Below, piece by piece: positions 1 through 13,275 of a stretch of 64,000 nucleotides of DNA (position 1 is the first letter of the stretch; each line of letters starts with the position of its first letter). The notes under the pieces are model-generated. The model was not told where the DNA came from. It worked only from the letters and a program-made list of their open reading frames with translations, and searched no databases. The stretch comes from Metaphire vulgaris (Eukaryota; Annelida; Clitellata; Crassiclitellata; Megascolecidae). Made by a program: the position numbers and the translations under genes. The stretch covers positions 12,568,182 through 12,632,181 of the forward strand of contig CM030841.1 in the NCBI GenBank assembly GCA_018105865.1, in the 5' to 3' direction.

Positions 1-119
1 CTGATAAAAAAGCATTTTAAAGTTCTAAAAACCATACCAATGATAACCAAACCAGTCTAAGATCAGCAGAACATACGAAGCCATTTTATTAAAGGCAAGC
101 AGTTTAGCAGTCCAGCATA

Positions 120-420
120 AAATTAAGCAGAATTCTTTAATCCAACAAGTAATTCTTTCACTCTTTAAAATTGCATTATAAAATCTGGAATTCTCTCCCT
201 CTGGCTGTCAGATCTTTCAATTCATTGAGTATCTTCCGATCCAGACTTAAGACACATCTCTTTCAATTAGCTTTTCCTCCATAGTCCTTCTTACTCTCTC
301 CCTCTGACTGATCTCTGGAATGACCTGGATCTTTTGCAGATGGATTTTGAAGTACCATCGATTGATAGCCTTGGGTATTAGAACTGGTGCTATAGAAGTG
401 CATAATAATAATTATTAATA
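120..420 (+). mobile_element. 3' end of a decayed LINE
   Basis: Translation around 175-275 reads WNSLPLAVRSFNSLSIF followed by SRLKTHLF and a stop. This is the usual C-terminal signature of CR1/L2-type non-LTR reverse transcriptases. The following 3' tail (about 306-405) recurs almost unchanged at 62,245-62,345. It ends in ATA/ATT-rich sequence. Only the last part of the element is present. Confidence 0.7.
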
Positions 421-612
421 TTATTATTATTTATTAAAACACGACTTCATAATAGAAACTCCAGGCAAAAGTCAATGCTGAAAAAGAGTGACATATAGAA
501 GACAAGAAGGTGAAGCCATGAAGTCAAAAGCAACTGTTGGGCATAGTTAGAATAACAGTTAAAATCTGGCTCTGTTTGTAAATACTGAAGATACTAGAGA
601 GCATTTATCTAC

Positions 613-1667
613 CTTCGTGCTTGTTGTTGTCCAGTGATGGTCTAGAAACATGACCGTCATCGAAGTCATTGGTCGGTTTGGAAGTGGACCCAACAGCCGC
701 AGTTTCTACCCCTGATCTGGTGGGCAGAGTTGACGTAGTTTTAGAACGAAGCAGTGGCGACTGCATAATAGTTTCCTAGACGTACAAAATGAATCAAACT
801 GTTCAACTTGGCATCCAGAATCTGCTGCCCAACAGAGATGCCATGAAAATGAAATTCAAAGATCCAGTCTTCAAAATGATGTGTCTTCTGATACAAAAAC
901 AATTCAAACCTGAGTTGGGCTCTTGCTGCACACCTCATTTGGAGAGATATCAGGTTTATGCTCCTGGTTCTTGGCTATGTAATCTTGTCTTGCCCTTTCT
1001 AATAATACCCTCGCTCGCTCCTTCAATTCTTTATGGCGAGATTTTGGCTGCTAAAATTCCAAACAACATTATCACCACTATGCTGAAAAAACGATGCAAG
1101 CCATCAGAAAAAATGTATTGATTAATTAATCAAATAACCATGCAATTAATATAAAATTGTATGCTTCTCCAGCAATTAAAATAAATTTACTTGTGTATGC
1201 AAATCATCTTTGCAGAAAAATAAAATAAAATACAGCAGCAGTGTTAGTAGAGTAGAAAAGACATGATAAAATGATCAATATCAACTCCACCAGGAAATTC
1301 TAAAAAATTGAAAAAAATTTCATTGCCATGTTGCAAATGGCATCATCCCATCACAAAAGCGTGCAAAAATTCCCGTCTTACAAGGACGATTTTTCCACCA
1401 GTTGGAGATGTCGGACTTCTATCGGCAATCGCTCTCTGTTCAGAATTTGGTGAGTTGAAGCTGGCCAGGGGCTGCTGCTGGTGAAACAGTTGCTTCTATA
1501 AACAGCAAACTATTTACTGGTTAAAGATCAACTATTCTATCATCTTCTATCATCTGAGTTGCTTTTTAACATTGCCAACATCTGACCTTCATTGACATGT
1601 CAGCGTCAGGTCAAAGGGCTTTTGATTTCAGTTTTTAACTATTTTACAGCGCTTTATAAATTGTCCC

Positions 1668-1722
<55 letters not shown>

Positions 1723-4700
1723 TGCCACACAAAAAAACTTTTTAGAGAACATGGTAAAAAACGTAAAGTCCTTCCTGAGCTCTCTAGGCTAACAGGGTGG
1801 CGCTGATCTCTGTTTCCAAGGCCCTCAGCCAGGCGACTGATGCAAGTTACATGATACAGGGTCAGTTTTCTCATGCAACTTGCCTGTTTACTCCGCAGAT
1901 TACTGGTAATCCGTTACTCAGTTGCTATCGCCATCTGGCGAAAGAAGGCTGAGTCGACCTTAGAGATCCTGCGGGTCTCGAACCCGTGACCTTCTGCTCC
2001 ATCATCCAACATTGATACCACTCTGCTAACTTCCCGCCCAGCATGGCACGTTGATTACATGACATTTGCACTATGTCAAACCATAAAAAGGCATGACACC
2101 AGACACTAAATGCACACAACTGAACAAAATTAATCTATAAATTACAACCAAATCCATTGTAGTTGTAAATCTATTGTAAGAAAAGTGCAAGCCTTACTTC
2201 AGACGTTTGTTTGTTTTGGCTGTCCACATCCTCCTTGGGTTCTGGAAGTTTATTAGACACAAGTGCATCATTACCATGTCTACGTATAAAATACACAGGT
2301 ACTGTGTAAACAGCAAAGCGTAAAATATGTAAGTACTGTGTAAGCAGCAAAGGACAGCACAAATATGATTCACAGAATCTCATGTTTAAAGAAATAGGTA
2401 CCCCGCAAATACTTCTCTTGTTTGCATACTTACAGAAACTATTGCATACTTACAGAAACTAGAGAAACTACTGTATATCCAAACATTTATACCAAGAAAA
2501 TAGGCAACCACAGGCCATGAAATTGAAAAAAACTGTTTGCACAATTCAGAAAACATTTCTGCAGTTCAAGTCTTTGTTGAATTCAGGTCTGTGGATTATG
2601 AAAATTTCAAGAAATTATTCTTAATAGTAACTACTGTTGTCTTAATTTGTGTGCCTGACATGTTAATTCACTGATTTACTTAATCCAAAATATTTGGAAT
2701 TGAATTGATTGAGAAATATCTATAAACAACTTAGAGACTGTGCAATCTGCACAATTCAATCTAACATTCTGCATGTAACACACACAAAATTAATACTATA
2801 ATTTGTTCACTCATTTATTTAAATTCAGGAATTTATCGCTGCCTTCAAGTGCATGGCATGCACACGACTGGTAGGCAGAATGATACATTTTCAAAATCAC
2901 TGCCTGTTACAGGAAGTAATTGAATGTTTGAAATCTTCAACAGCATGATCTAAATTTTGTAATGAAAATTAAAATTGTATACAACCAGCAAGTTATACAA
3001 AGTTAAAGCAATCAAGACAACCTCACTTACTTTTCACCTTGTTCACCGTTTTTCCGCAAAATCCACACTTCATCCAAAGCAGCAGCTGGATCCGAAGCAT
3101 CGCCGAGTTTTTCAAGTGGACTACCTCGCTCAAGTTTTGCACTACTCGGCACTACTACCTTCGAACCAATCACTGATTCAACAGGAATCTGGTCTTCTCT
3201 CGGAGATTCAGCGAACGTCGAAGCTCTCTGTACACGAGAATCATCTGCTTTCTGAGGAAAGGAATTTTTAACAGACGATCTAGATTTAACAGAATCTGGT
3301 GAATCCTCTTCAAAATTCTCGTTTCTCTTCGACGCCTCAGGCAACGCCGTTCCATTCTGAGCTTGTTTTCCAGTTCCGTACATCTCCTTCGAAATGCAGG
3401 CATCACGCTCCGAGTCAAACTCTCCAACCATGTAAGTGCTCTCCTGAGCGGTAGAACCTATCTGTTGTACCTCCAGTGTCTGCCCGGTGAAATAGGAGCG
3501 CAGCTGGTAGAGGTACGTCATCACACTAAGCTTATCTGGCACCGCCGTAAGGATCATGTCCGAAGCTTCGAGCACTTTCGGAATTCCAAGCGTGGCAGCA
3601 ACATCAAACGCCTGCATAAAATGAAACTCTACTAAGTGTGAAGTCATGAATTTCACAAAGAGAAAGAACATACTAGAAACCTCACATTTACCATTTAATA
3701 AGTCCTTAAAACGATCCTGAATAATGCACTGACAGTAATGATATTGATAGATATAGACCAGATTTTTTCTCAAATCCAGATATTTTCTATAAGTGTCTCC
3801 AAAGCATTTACACAACAATAAACTTGCATGCCTGGTTCAAACAATAAATTTCATCAAATCTGATTTACTGACTTCCAAAATTCATAAAATATTTCCACCT
3901 ATTAAGTGAACGCCAGAACAAAGAATACTTCATTTAAGAGCTAGGTAATTTGTAGGAAAGTTTTTGTCAATGATTTTGTGAAAAAATATCAGTAGATCTC
4001 AAAAATATCTAGTAACGGAATTCAATCAATCATATATCAATACCAGCGAAAAACCCCATTTCAATCAGCAATTTATTCCTGTACATGCTTGTTTATGATA
4101 ATTCACGGAGACTCATTTACCAGTTTGTTATTTCCACTTATGTCATGGGGTGAGAGTCCTTGAAAGTTTCTACAACGTAAATTACAGCTAATTATTTAAA
4201 ATACATCAAAATCAGTGTAAGAAGCACAGTCAAATAATGTAATTTGCATGTTATTGTCATTATAAATATTAGATGACTGTTAATGTATGTTAAGTTATTC
4301 AAAAAGTGAAGAATCATAAGTGTGGAGCAAGTTGAAAGTGAACAACTTGCCCACGGTGGCTATGCATTGGCAATAGGCAGATTTCAAACCTACTACCCTC
4401 CATGGACAGACAAGAGAACTAACGAAGAAAGTACTACAGATGATGGAAGAGAGACGAACACTGATGACTACCATCAAGTTAAGACAGACGAAATTTTTCG
4501 GGCACGTGATGAGAAAAGAAGGATTAGAAAACTTGGCAGTGACAGGCATGGTGGAGGGTAAAAGATCAAGAGGAAAACAAAGATCAAAATATACAGACAG
4601 AATGAGAGAGGAAATGGGGATAGGAAATAACATCGAACTCCTGAGGAACACTAGAGATCGAGAAAAGTGGAAGTCCATGGCCGCCGACGCAGCAATGCAT

Positions 4701-7700
4701 GGCACCTGAAAGAAGAAAGAAGAAGACCCTCCAGTTGCATAGTAAGAATCCTACTGCTATTCTACCGTGCCCCGATGTTAACTACGATTCTGCTGCCATG
4801 TATAAAAACTCCAAAGAAACACATAGCAGGTGGGTATTTCTCCCAAATAATCAAGAACATTGTTTTCACCATTCAAACTGAACTCTCAAACAGACCACAT
4901 GTAATGATTTTTCGCACACATAAACACAGAAGACCTTTTCTAAAAGCTCTAAATAAATGACCAAAAGGCAAACAAAAATTCCCTACATCAGATCCGGTCG
5001 GAAGTGATGGATCAGAGCACAGAAAGCTAATCCATTTCTCCACGATGTTGTCATATTTGTGACCTTGACTCCATTGTACCCGGAGGTTACTTCCTTACAC
5101 CATTCGAGCAAGTCCAAAGTTGGCGTCAAACTGTTATTAACTGGTTTTGCAGAGCCAACCTTTACAAAACCAAAACAGATTAATTATAACCCCATAATAT
5201 TAAATATCATTTCATAATATTAATTATCATCCCATAATAACAGCTACATAAATTCAGTTCTTATATAGTAAAGCAGTTTTTCAATACAGTTTTAACTTTA
5301 TTTCAACATATGACTATGAAACCAGTGAAATGAAATGGATACAAACCATGTTAAGATTCAAAGGTTTCAGAGAGAGTCTATTTCCTTGAACCGCAAAATT
5401 TTCGTTTTCAAATCCTTTTCTCTCATCAGAGTGTATTTCTTCCGCGCTAAAGAACAAAAAATTTCACCGTTCATTCCCCCTCCCCAGAAAATTTTCACAC
5501 AAAACAGATTTCAGATAAGAAGACAGAGTTCTACATCCAGCAAAGCTACACATGTAGCCAGTGAGTCATAAAATTATTATTCAGGCTGCCTCAATCAAGT
5601 CAGCATTTCTAAAAATAAAAACAAATGATAAACGATGCAGAAGAACCTACCCAGCAAAGGTTCCAAAATGGCCATTAACGTTGGTGAATTTCAATGTTCG
5701 ATCAGGAGGACCGGAAAGCCTTGATGCCTTCACCCCATTGGCAACAAAATCAGTGGAATCAAGGCCTGGCTTTGTATCGGTTGTCTCCATCCCATTAGTT
5801 TCTGCAGCAAGACTACTAACTCCTTCTTCCTCGTCATCACCAAATGGATTTTGCTCGATAACCAGCGAGGTCACAAGAGACTGGGCTGGTTCCTGAACTA
5901 CTTCTGCCAAGACAGGAAAAACAACAATAGAACTTGGTGACCCAAACCAATCACATAATCAAGAGCGAGCAGCTAGTAGTTATTCTTCTTCTTTAGGTGT
6001 CCTGTATCGCTACGTTGGCAAGCATGGACCTCCATACATCCCTGCAGTAGCTATTAGTAACAATATAAGACCTCACAGGTTAACATTTATTACCATTTCT
6101 TGAGGTCACACTTTCCTACACACGAATAAAAGACTGAGCACTCTAAGTCTGGAAGTTACTCCAGAATTAATAGTTTAACTCTATTCCTGAATTATTTAAT
6201 CAAATGCAATCACAAACTTTGATAAATAGATGGATTGACTTGAACGCCTAAACACACATACATGGTGCATTCAGCTGGGATCATGGGGCTTTGCTAAGTT
6301 GGTTGTTCCCCCTCCATACACGACTGCAAAACTAGGGGAAAGATCTGTAACCCGGGGAAATCCCATGCTCTGGAACTTGCTACCTAAAACTGCGACTAAA
6401 GGGTCTAGTGACTCTAGTCTCAAATTGTTCGCTAAGAAACTAAAGACATACTTGTTTGACATCTCGTACAAGTGCAACGTGTAAAGCACTCTTGTCTTTA
6501 GCCTTTGACTTTTCTTACTGTGCTATATAAATTGCCATATTAACTAACTATTACCAAAATGGTAATAGTTTACTAATGGTAATATTAGTTTAGTTATTTA
6601 TAACTTTAATGGTAATAGTTTACTTAGTAACTTCTTTAGTAAGCAGTTAGTTAGAACAAATTATTAGAAACAGCTTAAATCATAAGATCGCTGAAAAATC
6701 CTAACCATCAACAGTTTCAGATTCTTCAGCGATGTTGAACACATCAAATCTTGCGGCCATTTCGCTGATCGAAGCACTTGCACTTTCATCACAAATGCTG
6801 GATCCCTGATCATCATCATCTAGATCATCAATGTTAGCGATGTCATACGACCGGCCCATACTCATAAGACTTGCTACACTCTGCATATCATCATCACTAC
6901 AAAAGCAAAACCCTGAAATCAATCCATCTTATAGAAACTCTTTTTAAAATATATCCAATTCCTTAATAAATTATAATGTCACACTTTGTAAACTATTTTG
7001 GCCAAATTCTGTTAAATACTATTATTTGCTGCATTTTATACATGTCAAAAGCATCATTTAAACTGTCAGAAAACTGGTTCAAAAACTGAACTGATTAATT
7101 ACTAATACATCTATCAATAAAGAGAATGATTCACTACTTATGTAAATTGCATTCAAAATCTTGAAGAATGTAAGTAAAATGTATAACACCTGGTGCTAAA
7201 ATGAACATCAGTTTTATCTTTCAATACTTTGAAAACAAATAACATTGAACATTATTCAAAAAAAGAACTACTTGTAAAGTAAATATACCAGTAAGTTAAA
7301 ACTTGCAGAAAATTTTGGGACATAAGGAGGCAAAAAAATAGGAAAACTCAAAATGAATACAAAGACAATTTCAACAGTGAACAGCATTTTGAATATTCTC
7401 TAATTTAACTTAAGGTAGTTTTTGTGTCTCACTCAAATCTAAAAATCTTCAATGACTGCCTCTATTACATATAAAGAAGAGTAATAATTATAGTGTTATA
7501 AGAGTAATAATATAAGAGTAATAATATAAGAGTAATAATTATGTAGTTATACATTACAAAGTTATAACTATTTGGAGTTTGAATCAGCTTGACACATGTC
7601 TAAAAAAGTTCATTTACAAACTCAGTCAAAACAAGAACTGTCTTTTTTTAATCTTGAAATGTCTGAAACCATTACAAAACAATAATTTTAAGCCAAAGAG

Positions 7701-8637
7701 GTCAAAGGTGAAAGGTCATACGTGGCATTTCCTTCACGCAAGAACGCGGATGAGATCGTTAGTTCCACTGTAGCACTAACAACTTTCTTCGAACTTGACT
7801 TCATTGTCAAGTTCAGTCTTGCCTGAGATCGTGTAGCACTGATGTAGTCCGACATATTGATTGGAATTGAAGCCAAAGGCTTACGACGACCTTTCTTATC
7901 TTGCTATCAACATAACCATCAACCAACCAATCAATCGATACATTCAATACATTCAACCAAGAGTCATCAAAAAACTTTAAGAGCAACAGTGGTCAAACAA
8001 TGAACAAATATAACAAAAACCTTAATATTACGGCAACAAAGGGTCATTTACATCAATATATGCACTTCTCTGTACTAGTTCTCTGTTCTTGGAAACAGAG
8101 TTGGCTCATGTAATGAACAAGCACCTCATAACAGACCCCTACAAGCGCCAACCTGGATTTGACCTAGTATGCCATGATTGGATGCAACTCAATTGCTATC
8201 GGACAGGCCATGGTCAGTGTGCTGCTATGTTCCACCGCTGGGGAGCCAGAGATGACCCGAACTGCCCCTGCAGCAACAGACAGACTATGAACCACATAGT
8301 CAATGATAGCCACCTCTCCAGAATCAAAGGAGGACTCGAAACTCTGCATCGGGCTCAACCTGATGCTGTTGAATGGCTGCGAAAGAAAGGCATACGCTAG
8401 AAGAAATAGGATTTATATCTAACCAAAGAATAGCTATTAAATGGAGTTTGAATAGCTTATAATTTCCATCATAAAATAGAGAATAATGTTGAATAGTATC
8501 CAACAATAACATAAACAATATTTATACAATACAGAACACTGTATAACTAGCGAATATTCCTTGCACCATAAGAACAGCTGAAAATTTTCAAATTAAGAGA
8601 TAATACTGTAAATGTAAGCAGCTACTATGCTGCAGAT

Positions 8638-8668
<31 letters not shown>

Positions 8669-9699
8669 ATGATAAGAGAAACTACACAAAAAGAGGCAAC
8701 TAACATCTTCAATTATGAAAATCCATTCTTTGTCTTCAAATTTTGAAGCCTTTGGATCCTTAAATAGCGTAACGGTTATTTCGACATTCTCAGGAACCGA
8801 CCATAAGACCAGTCCTCTATAGGGATTTTCAAAGGTTGGCTGCCATGCGTGAAGCTAAAATGGATTGTCAATGTTACTTACAATCTGAGAAGATACCTCA
8901 AGAACAAGAACAGGCCCTCAATGTCACTCGTCTAATACCTTAAACTGTCTCTAGTTTTCGTTTCTCATCTCTCAAGAACCAGTATACTATTCTTGCTTGT
9001 CAATTTTCATGCTAAGTAAACAGAATTTTAAATAATCTCCATAAAATTTCTCCATTATAATACACAGATTACAACTTGCTAAGATAAAAATCAAAACACA
9101 ACAAGCATACACCTACTTCTGTGGATTTCCGTCGATTTCTTCGCATCCATACAACACAGAGTTTGCAAGGCTGCCTAACAACATCAGAATCAATAACTAA
9201 TAATTTGAAATCACAGAGAAAGATCACAGAGATCAAACACTGATACATCTAGGAGCAGAGCACCACTGGAGCATTGCTGTCATGGTAAAGGCTGCAGCAA
9301 GATCAAAATGGGCAACACACACACACATATACATGCCCATGACTAACATTTCAGGATTTCATGATATTAACAACAAAGAATACAAAATTACCCGGTAACT
9401 ACCAAACACATAAAAGGCACTTCATAATATTCACTTTAGATGATAACCAGTGCATAGAAACTCAAATTCATTCTAATGATGAATAATCAGCAATTTAATT
9501 CATGGTTGCCCAAGGAATTCAAGATTCAAATTTAACAGAATATCCATTCAACATTGTCTTCTAATAGACCTGTGATAACAGATTACTGCAACATTTACCA
9601 TTTCTTAGTACATTCCACAGACAGTTCATGGTAGGAGGCAGTAAACTGGAACTTAGAAGCACGCTTTCCAACTCTCTGAAGGCGTTTCCAAACACTCAT
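613..9699 (-). CDS. EHBP1: EH domain-binding protein 1 (EHBP1), partial, 11 coding exons
   Basis: EHBP1 links EH-domain endocytic proteins and Rab8/Rab10-type GTPases to actin. Coding exons in transcript order: 9699-9599, 9174-9117, 8854-8705, 7903-7722, 6896-6706, 5903-5651, 5130-4987, 4169-4121, 3611-3031, 2279-2198, 760-613. All junctions have GT-AG borders and matching phase. The start ATG at 9699 opens with [19 protein letters not shown], as in vertebrate EHBP1. Exons 1-5 make the NT-C2 domain ([11 protein letters not shown], then [10 protein letters not shown] and [12 protein letters not shown]). Exon 6 holds NPFGDDEEE, an NPF EH-binding motif. Exons 7-9 make the calponin-homology domain ([52 protein letters not shown]). 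The rest is low-complexity, acidic and Ser-rich. The C-terminal bMERB coiled coil should lie left of the window. The linker between exons 6 and 7 is shorter than in vertebrates, so an exon could be missing. Confidence 0.93.
1647..2042 (-). mobile_element. tRNA-derived SINE, copy 1
   Basis: On the minus strand the head at about 2042-1960 resembles a tRNA with A box TTAGCAGAGTGGT and B box GGGTTCGAGACCC. A conserved body follows (CGCCAGATGGCGATAG, then CTGAGGGCCTTGGAAACAG). The end runs into a T-rich stretch, an ATT microsatellite and AATTTATAAAGCGCTG. The head and body match the copies at 55,073 and 46,446. Confidence 0.8.
1669..1722. repeat. (ATA)n microsatellite
   Basis: An uninterrupted trinucleotide array at the 3' side of SINE copy 1. 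Confidence 0.95.
4315..4713 (+). mobile_element. LINE C-terminal fragment in an EHBP1 intron
   Basis: The open frame at 4440-4709 reads [20 protein letters not shown], then [18 protein letters not shown] and [12 protein letters not shown] before a stop. This is the typical C-terminus of endonuclease-reverse transcriptase LINEs. It lies between EHBP1 exons 7 and 8, on the opposite strand. A parallel frame starting at 4322 is frameshifted relative to it. Confidence 0.8.
6270..6540 (+). mobile_element. LINE 3' end fragment
   Basis: The frame 6299-6484 reads [20 protein letters not shown] then LPKTAT and [19 protein letters not shown]. It is a decayed version of the GERSF-xxAGPxLWNSLP-...-LKTYLF ending of CR1/L2 reverse transcriptases. 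The following GTGCTATATAAATTGCCATATT resembles a LINE/SINE 3' tail. It sits antisense in an EHBP1 intron. Confidence 0.65.
8085..8403 (+). mobile_element. LINE C-terminal domain fragment
   Basis: An intact 103-residue frame (8089-8400) has the pattern of the Cys/His-rich end of Jockey/RTE-like polyproteins: W-x2-LN-x3-TGHGQC, then [18 protein letters not shown], and a GG-x-LETLH-x-A-x-PDAVEWL ending. It is antisense in an EHBP1 intron between exons 3 and 4. Confidence 0.72.
8631..8674. repeat. Compound (CTG)n(ATG)n microsatellite
   Basis: A short CTG run is followed directly by about nine ATG units, 30 bp beyond the donor side of EHBP1 exon 3. Confidence 0.85.
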
Positions 9700-9745
9700 C
9701 GGGGCCTTCTGAAAATTGCAAATGATTTACACAAAAACTGTCATT

Positions 9746-9749
<4 letters not shown>

Positions 9750-9793
<44 letters not shown>

Positions 9794-9850
9794 TGATTTA
9801 AAGTGTTTTAGGAGGCTAAGTAAGCCTGTGTGAAAACCACTGTGGTTACT
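9750..9850 (+). repeat. (AAT)n array joined to a dispersed repeat
   Basis: About 14 AAT units lead into ATGATTTAAAGTGTTTTAGG and then CTGTGTGAAAACCACT. The same non-satellite sequence follows AT-rich arrays at 22,265, 32,162 and 51,608, and lies inverted at 27,697-27,780. This suggests one interspersed family whose tail is the AAT microsatellite. Confidence 0.7.
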
Positions 9851-10600
9851 CTCTGCATTAACCAGAACTTTCTTCAACTCAGCACTTTGTAGAAGTGAAT
9901 CTGTGTTCTAGTTGTACCAAATTTTGACAAAAGATTGGATTAATCTGTTCTTGCCAATTACAACGCAATTTAAAGTATCATGAGCTGCAGTCAGCAGAAA
10001 CACCTGAATTACGTGGAATAATCTACGGTGCATAGGCCAAGCAAAGCAGGCAGTAATATTTCGTTACCGGATTTGAATGATGGCAAAGTGACAATTTGCT
10101 GATTATGCAATGTGATGTTGGCAATGAATTACAGAATTTGGGGTCACACACTGAAAAACAACTTGTGACAATGACTATGCTGGTGTGTGGCAATAGTGTA
10201 TTACTGCAGAGCTGCTGCACTTACAATACATGAAACTCTTGAGTATGCATTAAAAGAGGTCACTGTGCACTAAACCTGCGGACTACTCCTCTAATGCCAG
10301 TCATTTATATCACTGCAAAAACGAATAACTACAATCATTACAAATATCGCTGATATGTATGGAGTAAATACACCAGAGTCGAATAAAGCAAGAGACAAGC
10401 TAAATCAGCACATGCTACAATGTAAAATTGAAAAATTTCTCCCGATTTACGTGCGCTCTACTGAATTCATTGAGCAATCGCAGACTAATTATTATGCGCT
10501 ACATTAATGCATTACGACTCGACGCTGATAATAAATATATTAAAAATAATAATCAGTGAAAAATAATGACAATCAGAATTAAATCGAATTAAGAAATTAA
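9851..10600. other. No gene seen (EHBP1 first intron)
   Basis: AT-rich sequence between the first coding exon of EHBP1 and a candidate 5' untranslated exon. I see no open frame worth calling. Confidence 0.5.
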
Positions 10601-10607
10601 AACTTAC

Positions 10608-10860
10608 GAGACGATCTGAAAAACAAAATAATCCCCGTTCAAGACTTGGACTTTAGGAAATCTTCGAGCATCAGCATCAGCAGCAGCAGCAGCAGTCCAG
10701 CTACATCTTCTACGATTCATGTAGCGCTCACTTTATATTCCCTTTACTTTTCTAGGTCCGTGGCAAACATTTTTCAACCTTTGATTGCTCGTTCGGTACA
10801 GTGAGCATGCGAGTTGAACCTGAAGTTGCTTCGCCAGTCGACTGTCGGCGGACTCGGCGC
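10608..10860 (-). promoter_or_regulatory. Candidate EHBP1 5' untranslated exon and promoter area
   Basis: On the minus strand a good donor (CTC|GTAAGTTTT) ends at 10608, about 0.9 kb upstream of the EHBP1 ATG. The DNA just upstream (10,660-10,870) is richer in GC and CpG than its surroundings. This is compatible with a non-coding first exon. There is no TATA box that I would trust, and the transcription start is not located. Confidence 0.35.
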
Positions 10861-11599
10861 ACTTTGACGGTTATCTCTCCCCGGCCCCAGATCTTATCAA
10901 AATTAATGACTCTTGGCCATAATTCTTCGAAGTGCTAATTGCTCATTTATACTATAATCTGCATTAGAACATATATGTATACACAAAACAGTGTCTAAAT
11001 ATTCAAATAGAACAATAACTCGGCCTCTGTCATTAGCAATTAAAGTTCAAGTACCGGTGCGCAAATGCATGGGGTCATCTGCGTGCAAATCTTAAATTTG
11101 GTCTTCTGGTAGTCTACAGTTACTGTATCTTGACGTCAGTTAAGCTTTTAATCAACATGCCTAAATTGCTACCTACTATTTACATTATCTCGATAAAACC
11201 GATGCCAATCCAACGAATGGCCCCATTCTCAATTGGTGGCGCCCCGTGCCTGCCTCATATATGACTTCGTCAATGTCAGTGACAATAGATGTATTCTGGT
11301 AAAACGGCGCTATGACGTTTAATATTAATAATGTATTCTGTGTGATTGTGTAAATAAGTGGGTCTTGACTCTTGACATTATTAGGATCTATAGTTACAAT
11401 TATAATGAGTACATATTTTCAAAACTAAATTTAAAAAAATGAAAATCTTGCATAGGATAAAAGTAAATACAATCTGATAGAGCAAATCGTGTTAAAAATA
11501 TTAAGAAACTGCCTAACGATCTGAAAAACAAAATAATTGCGTCCACGGTTCAAGACTTGGACGCCCAATGCATTGAAGACGCATTATTAGGAACCTGCA

Positions 11600-11725
11600 G
11601 GTCACGTCCACGGATTTCTATTTATAACTGGATAGCGCTTGGCCTATAGCCGCCGCACGCAGCAGTGAGGTCAGCGCGCCAGCCAAGCGGCCATTTTGAT
11701 TACTCGTATTCATCAGCTGACACTG
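11600..11725 (+). promoter_or_regulatory. TATA-like promoter segment repeated at 16.3 kb
   Basis: It holds CCACGGATTTCTATTTAT followed by a GC-rich stretch and GCGGCCATTTTGA, which resembles a YY1 site. The first 18 bases are the exact reverse complement of 16,304-16,321, just upstream of the decayed THAP gene. No coding exon follows; a MITE stack begins at 11,746. Confidence 0.35.
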
Positions 11726-11745
11726 CTAGTTGAAGGTGGCGAGGC

Positions 11746-13275
11746 CAGTGGCGGCTCAGTCGCAGTGGCGGCTCCACCGGGGGCCAGGGAGGGGCAGTGG
11801 CGGCTCCACCGGGGAGCCAGAGGGCCAAAATTATTGACTGCCTGGCCCCATTTTTTGAAGTTCTAATTGGGACCATTTATACTATAATGCTACATACGTT
11901 AAACAACAAATGGTTGGCCCCGAATGATTCTAAATTTCCAACGGCCCCCACTTGCCAAATCCTAGAGCTGTCATTACTGGGGAGGGTTCAGTACTATTGA
12001 GTGCCCCAGTTGGGACCTATACTTAATGCTACATACATTAAACAACAAATGGTTGTCCCCATGATTAAAGGATCGGTAATGAAGGTCAGTTGGCCCATTA
12101 CTCTTCATTCAACATGGCTGACCTTAGATCCATTATTTTGGACTATTTGGACTGTCAATAAAGCTATGCTGACGACACCCAATTTACTGGTCTTGCCTCC
12201 CAGGTGATGTGGTGGTGCTGCGGGAACGGTTCCTGGGGTGTCTGGCTGCAATGTCTCGAAGTGGGCGGAGGAAAATCGATTGTATTCTTTAATGTTGGAA
12301 AAACGGAGTTTATCTGGGTCACCGTTCGGAGAATAATAAGTCGTAAACCGTTCTGATGGATGATGCTACCATTGTCCCCTCAGAGTGTGTGAGGCTCTGG
12401 GGTCATTCTTTGATGGATCTGTCATTTGAATTATAAATGAGATCAGGCGATGCCACTTTATTTGAGAAGAACTAATCAGTCCGGCGCTATCTACCTGTAT
12501 CCGGTGTCGTTCACATGGTTCAGGCCTTAGTGCTAACGAGGATTGATTACTGCAATAGTGTGTCTGTGGGGTCTCCCGGTCAATAAACTGGATCGCCTGC
12601 AGTCTATTTTTAATCAGTCAGCGAGGATCGTGTTCGGATGTCGTTGGCGCGAGCACGTATCCATTCAGGGATCGTCTTCATTATTAGGAGTCCCTGAGCG
12701 GATTGGTCAAGAGATGCCTGATTTTGGGAGTTGCATGACCCCACTGTCCGGATTCTCGCCTCTCTTGTAAAGACTGGAGTGCAGTGATAGGAGATCGTCA
12801 CCCGTTAGTCGTAGGGTCAAACTTCAGCAGTCCTCCTCCCTCCAAGACTGCCAAGTTTGAGAGAGATCATTTACACGCGGCAATTCTATCTTGTGGAACT
12901 CTCTTCCTGATCACGTCACCACGGCTGATACTCCTGAACACTTCATCAAGAGCTTAAAAACGCATCTGTTTGGGTGGGGGTATAGTTGAGATGTTAAAGC
13001 GCTTTTTGTTGAGGGCCTCAGCCTTGTTGGGCGCTATAGAAATGTCCAAGAATGAAATGAAATGAATGAAATGATTAGAAGTTGCCACCCCAACGGCCCC
13101 CCTACTTGCCAAATCCTAGAGCCGCCACTGCTCCAAGGGGGCCTGTGCCCCTATTGAGTGTCTGCCCCTGTTGGGACCCTATACTTAATACTGCATACAT
13201 AACAACAAATGGTTTGGTTGCCACCCCAAGTTGCCACCTCCCCACCCCACTTGCCAAATGCTGGAGCCGTCACTG
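11746..13275. mobile_element. Nested hAT-type MITE stack with 8-bp TSD
   Basis: Left ends with the word CAGTGGCGGCTC occur at 11,746, 11,763 and 11,796, and the shared right end is GGAGCCGTCACTG at 13,275. The whole block lies between perfect GGCGAGGC duplications (11,738-11,745 and 13,276-13,283). Two partial bodies (CTACATACATTAAACAACAA) are present, and a LINE splits the second. The family recurs at 29,817 and 30,597. Confidence 0.8.
12068..13070 (+). mobile_element. 5'-truncated LINE inserted in a MITE
   Basis: ATGATTA at 12,061-12,067 and 13,071-13,077 is the target duplication: joining the two flanks restores the MITE sequence. At 12,155 the DNA encodes YADDTQF, the reverse transcriptase active site. 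Further on, LDRLQSIFNQSARIV (near 12,590) and the LKTHLF-type ending (near 12,960) follow. Many stops and frameshifts show it is dead. The tail is AATGAAATGA-like. Confidence 0.8.

Noticed and set aside
1960..2042. True tRNA gene
   Set aside because: A and B boxes are present, but the sequence continues into a repeated non-tRNA body found in other copies, and I could not fold a full cloverleaf. It is a SINE head.
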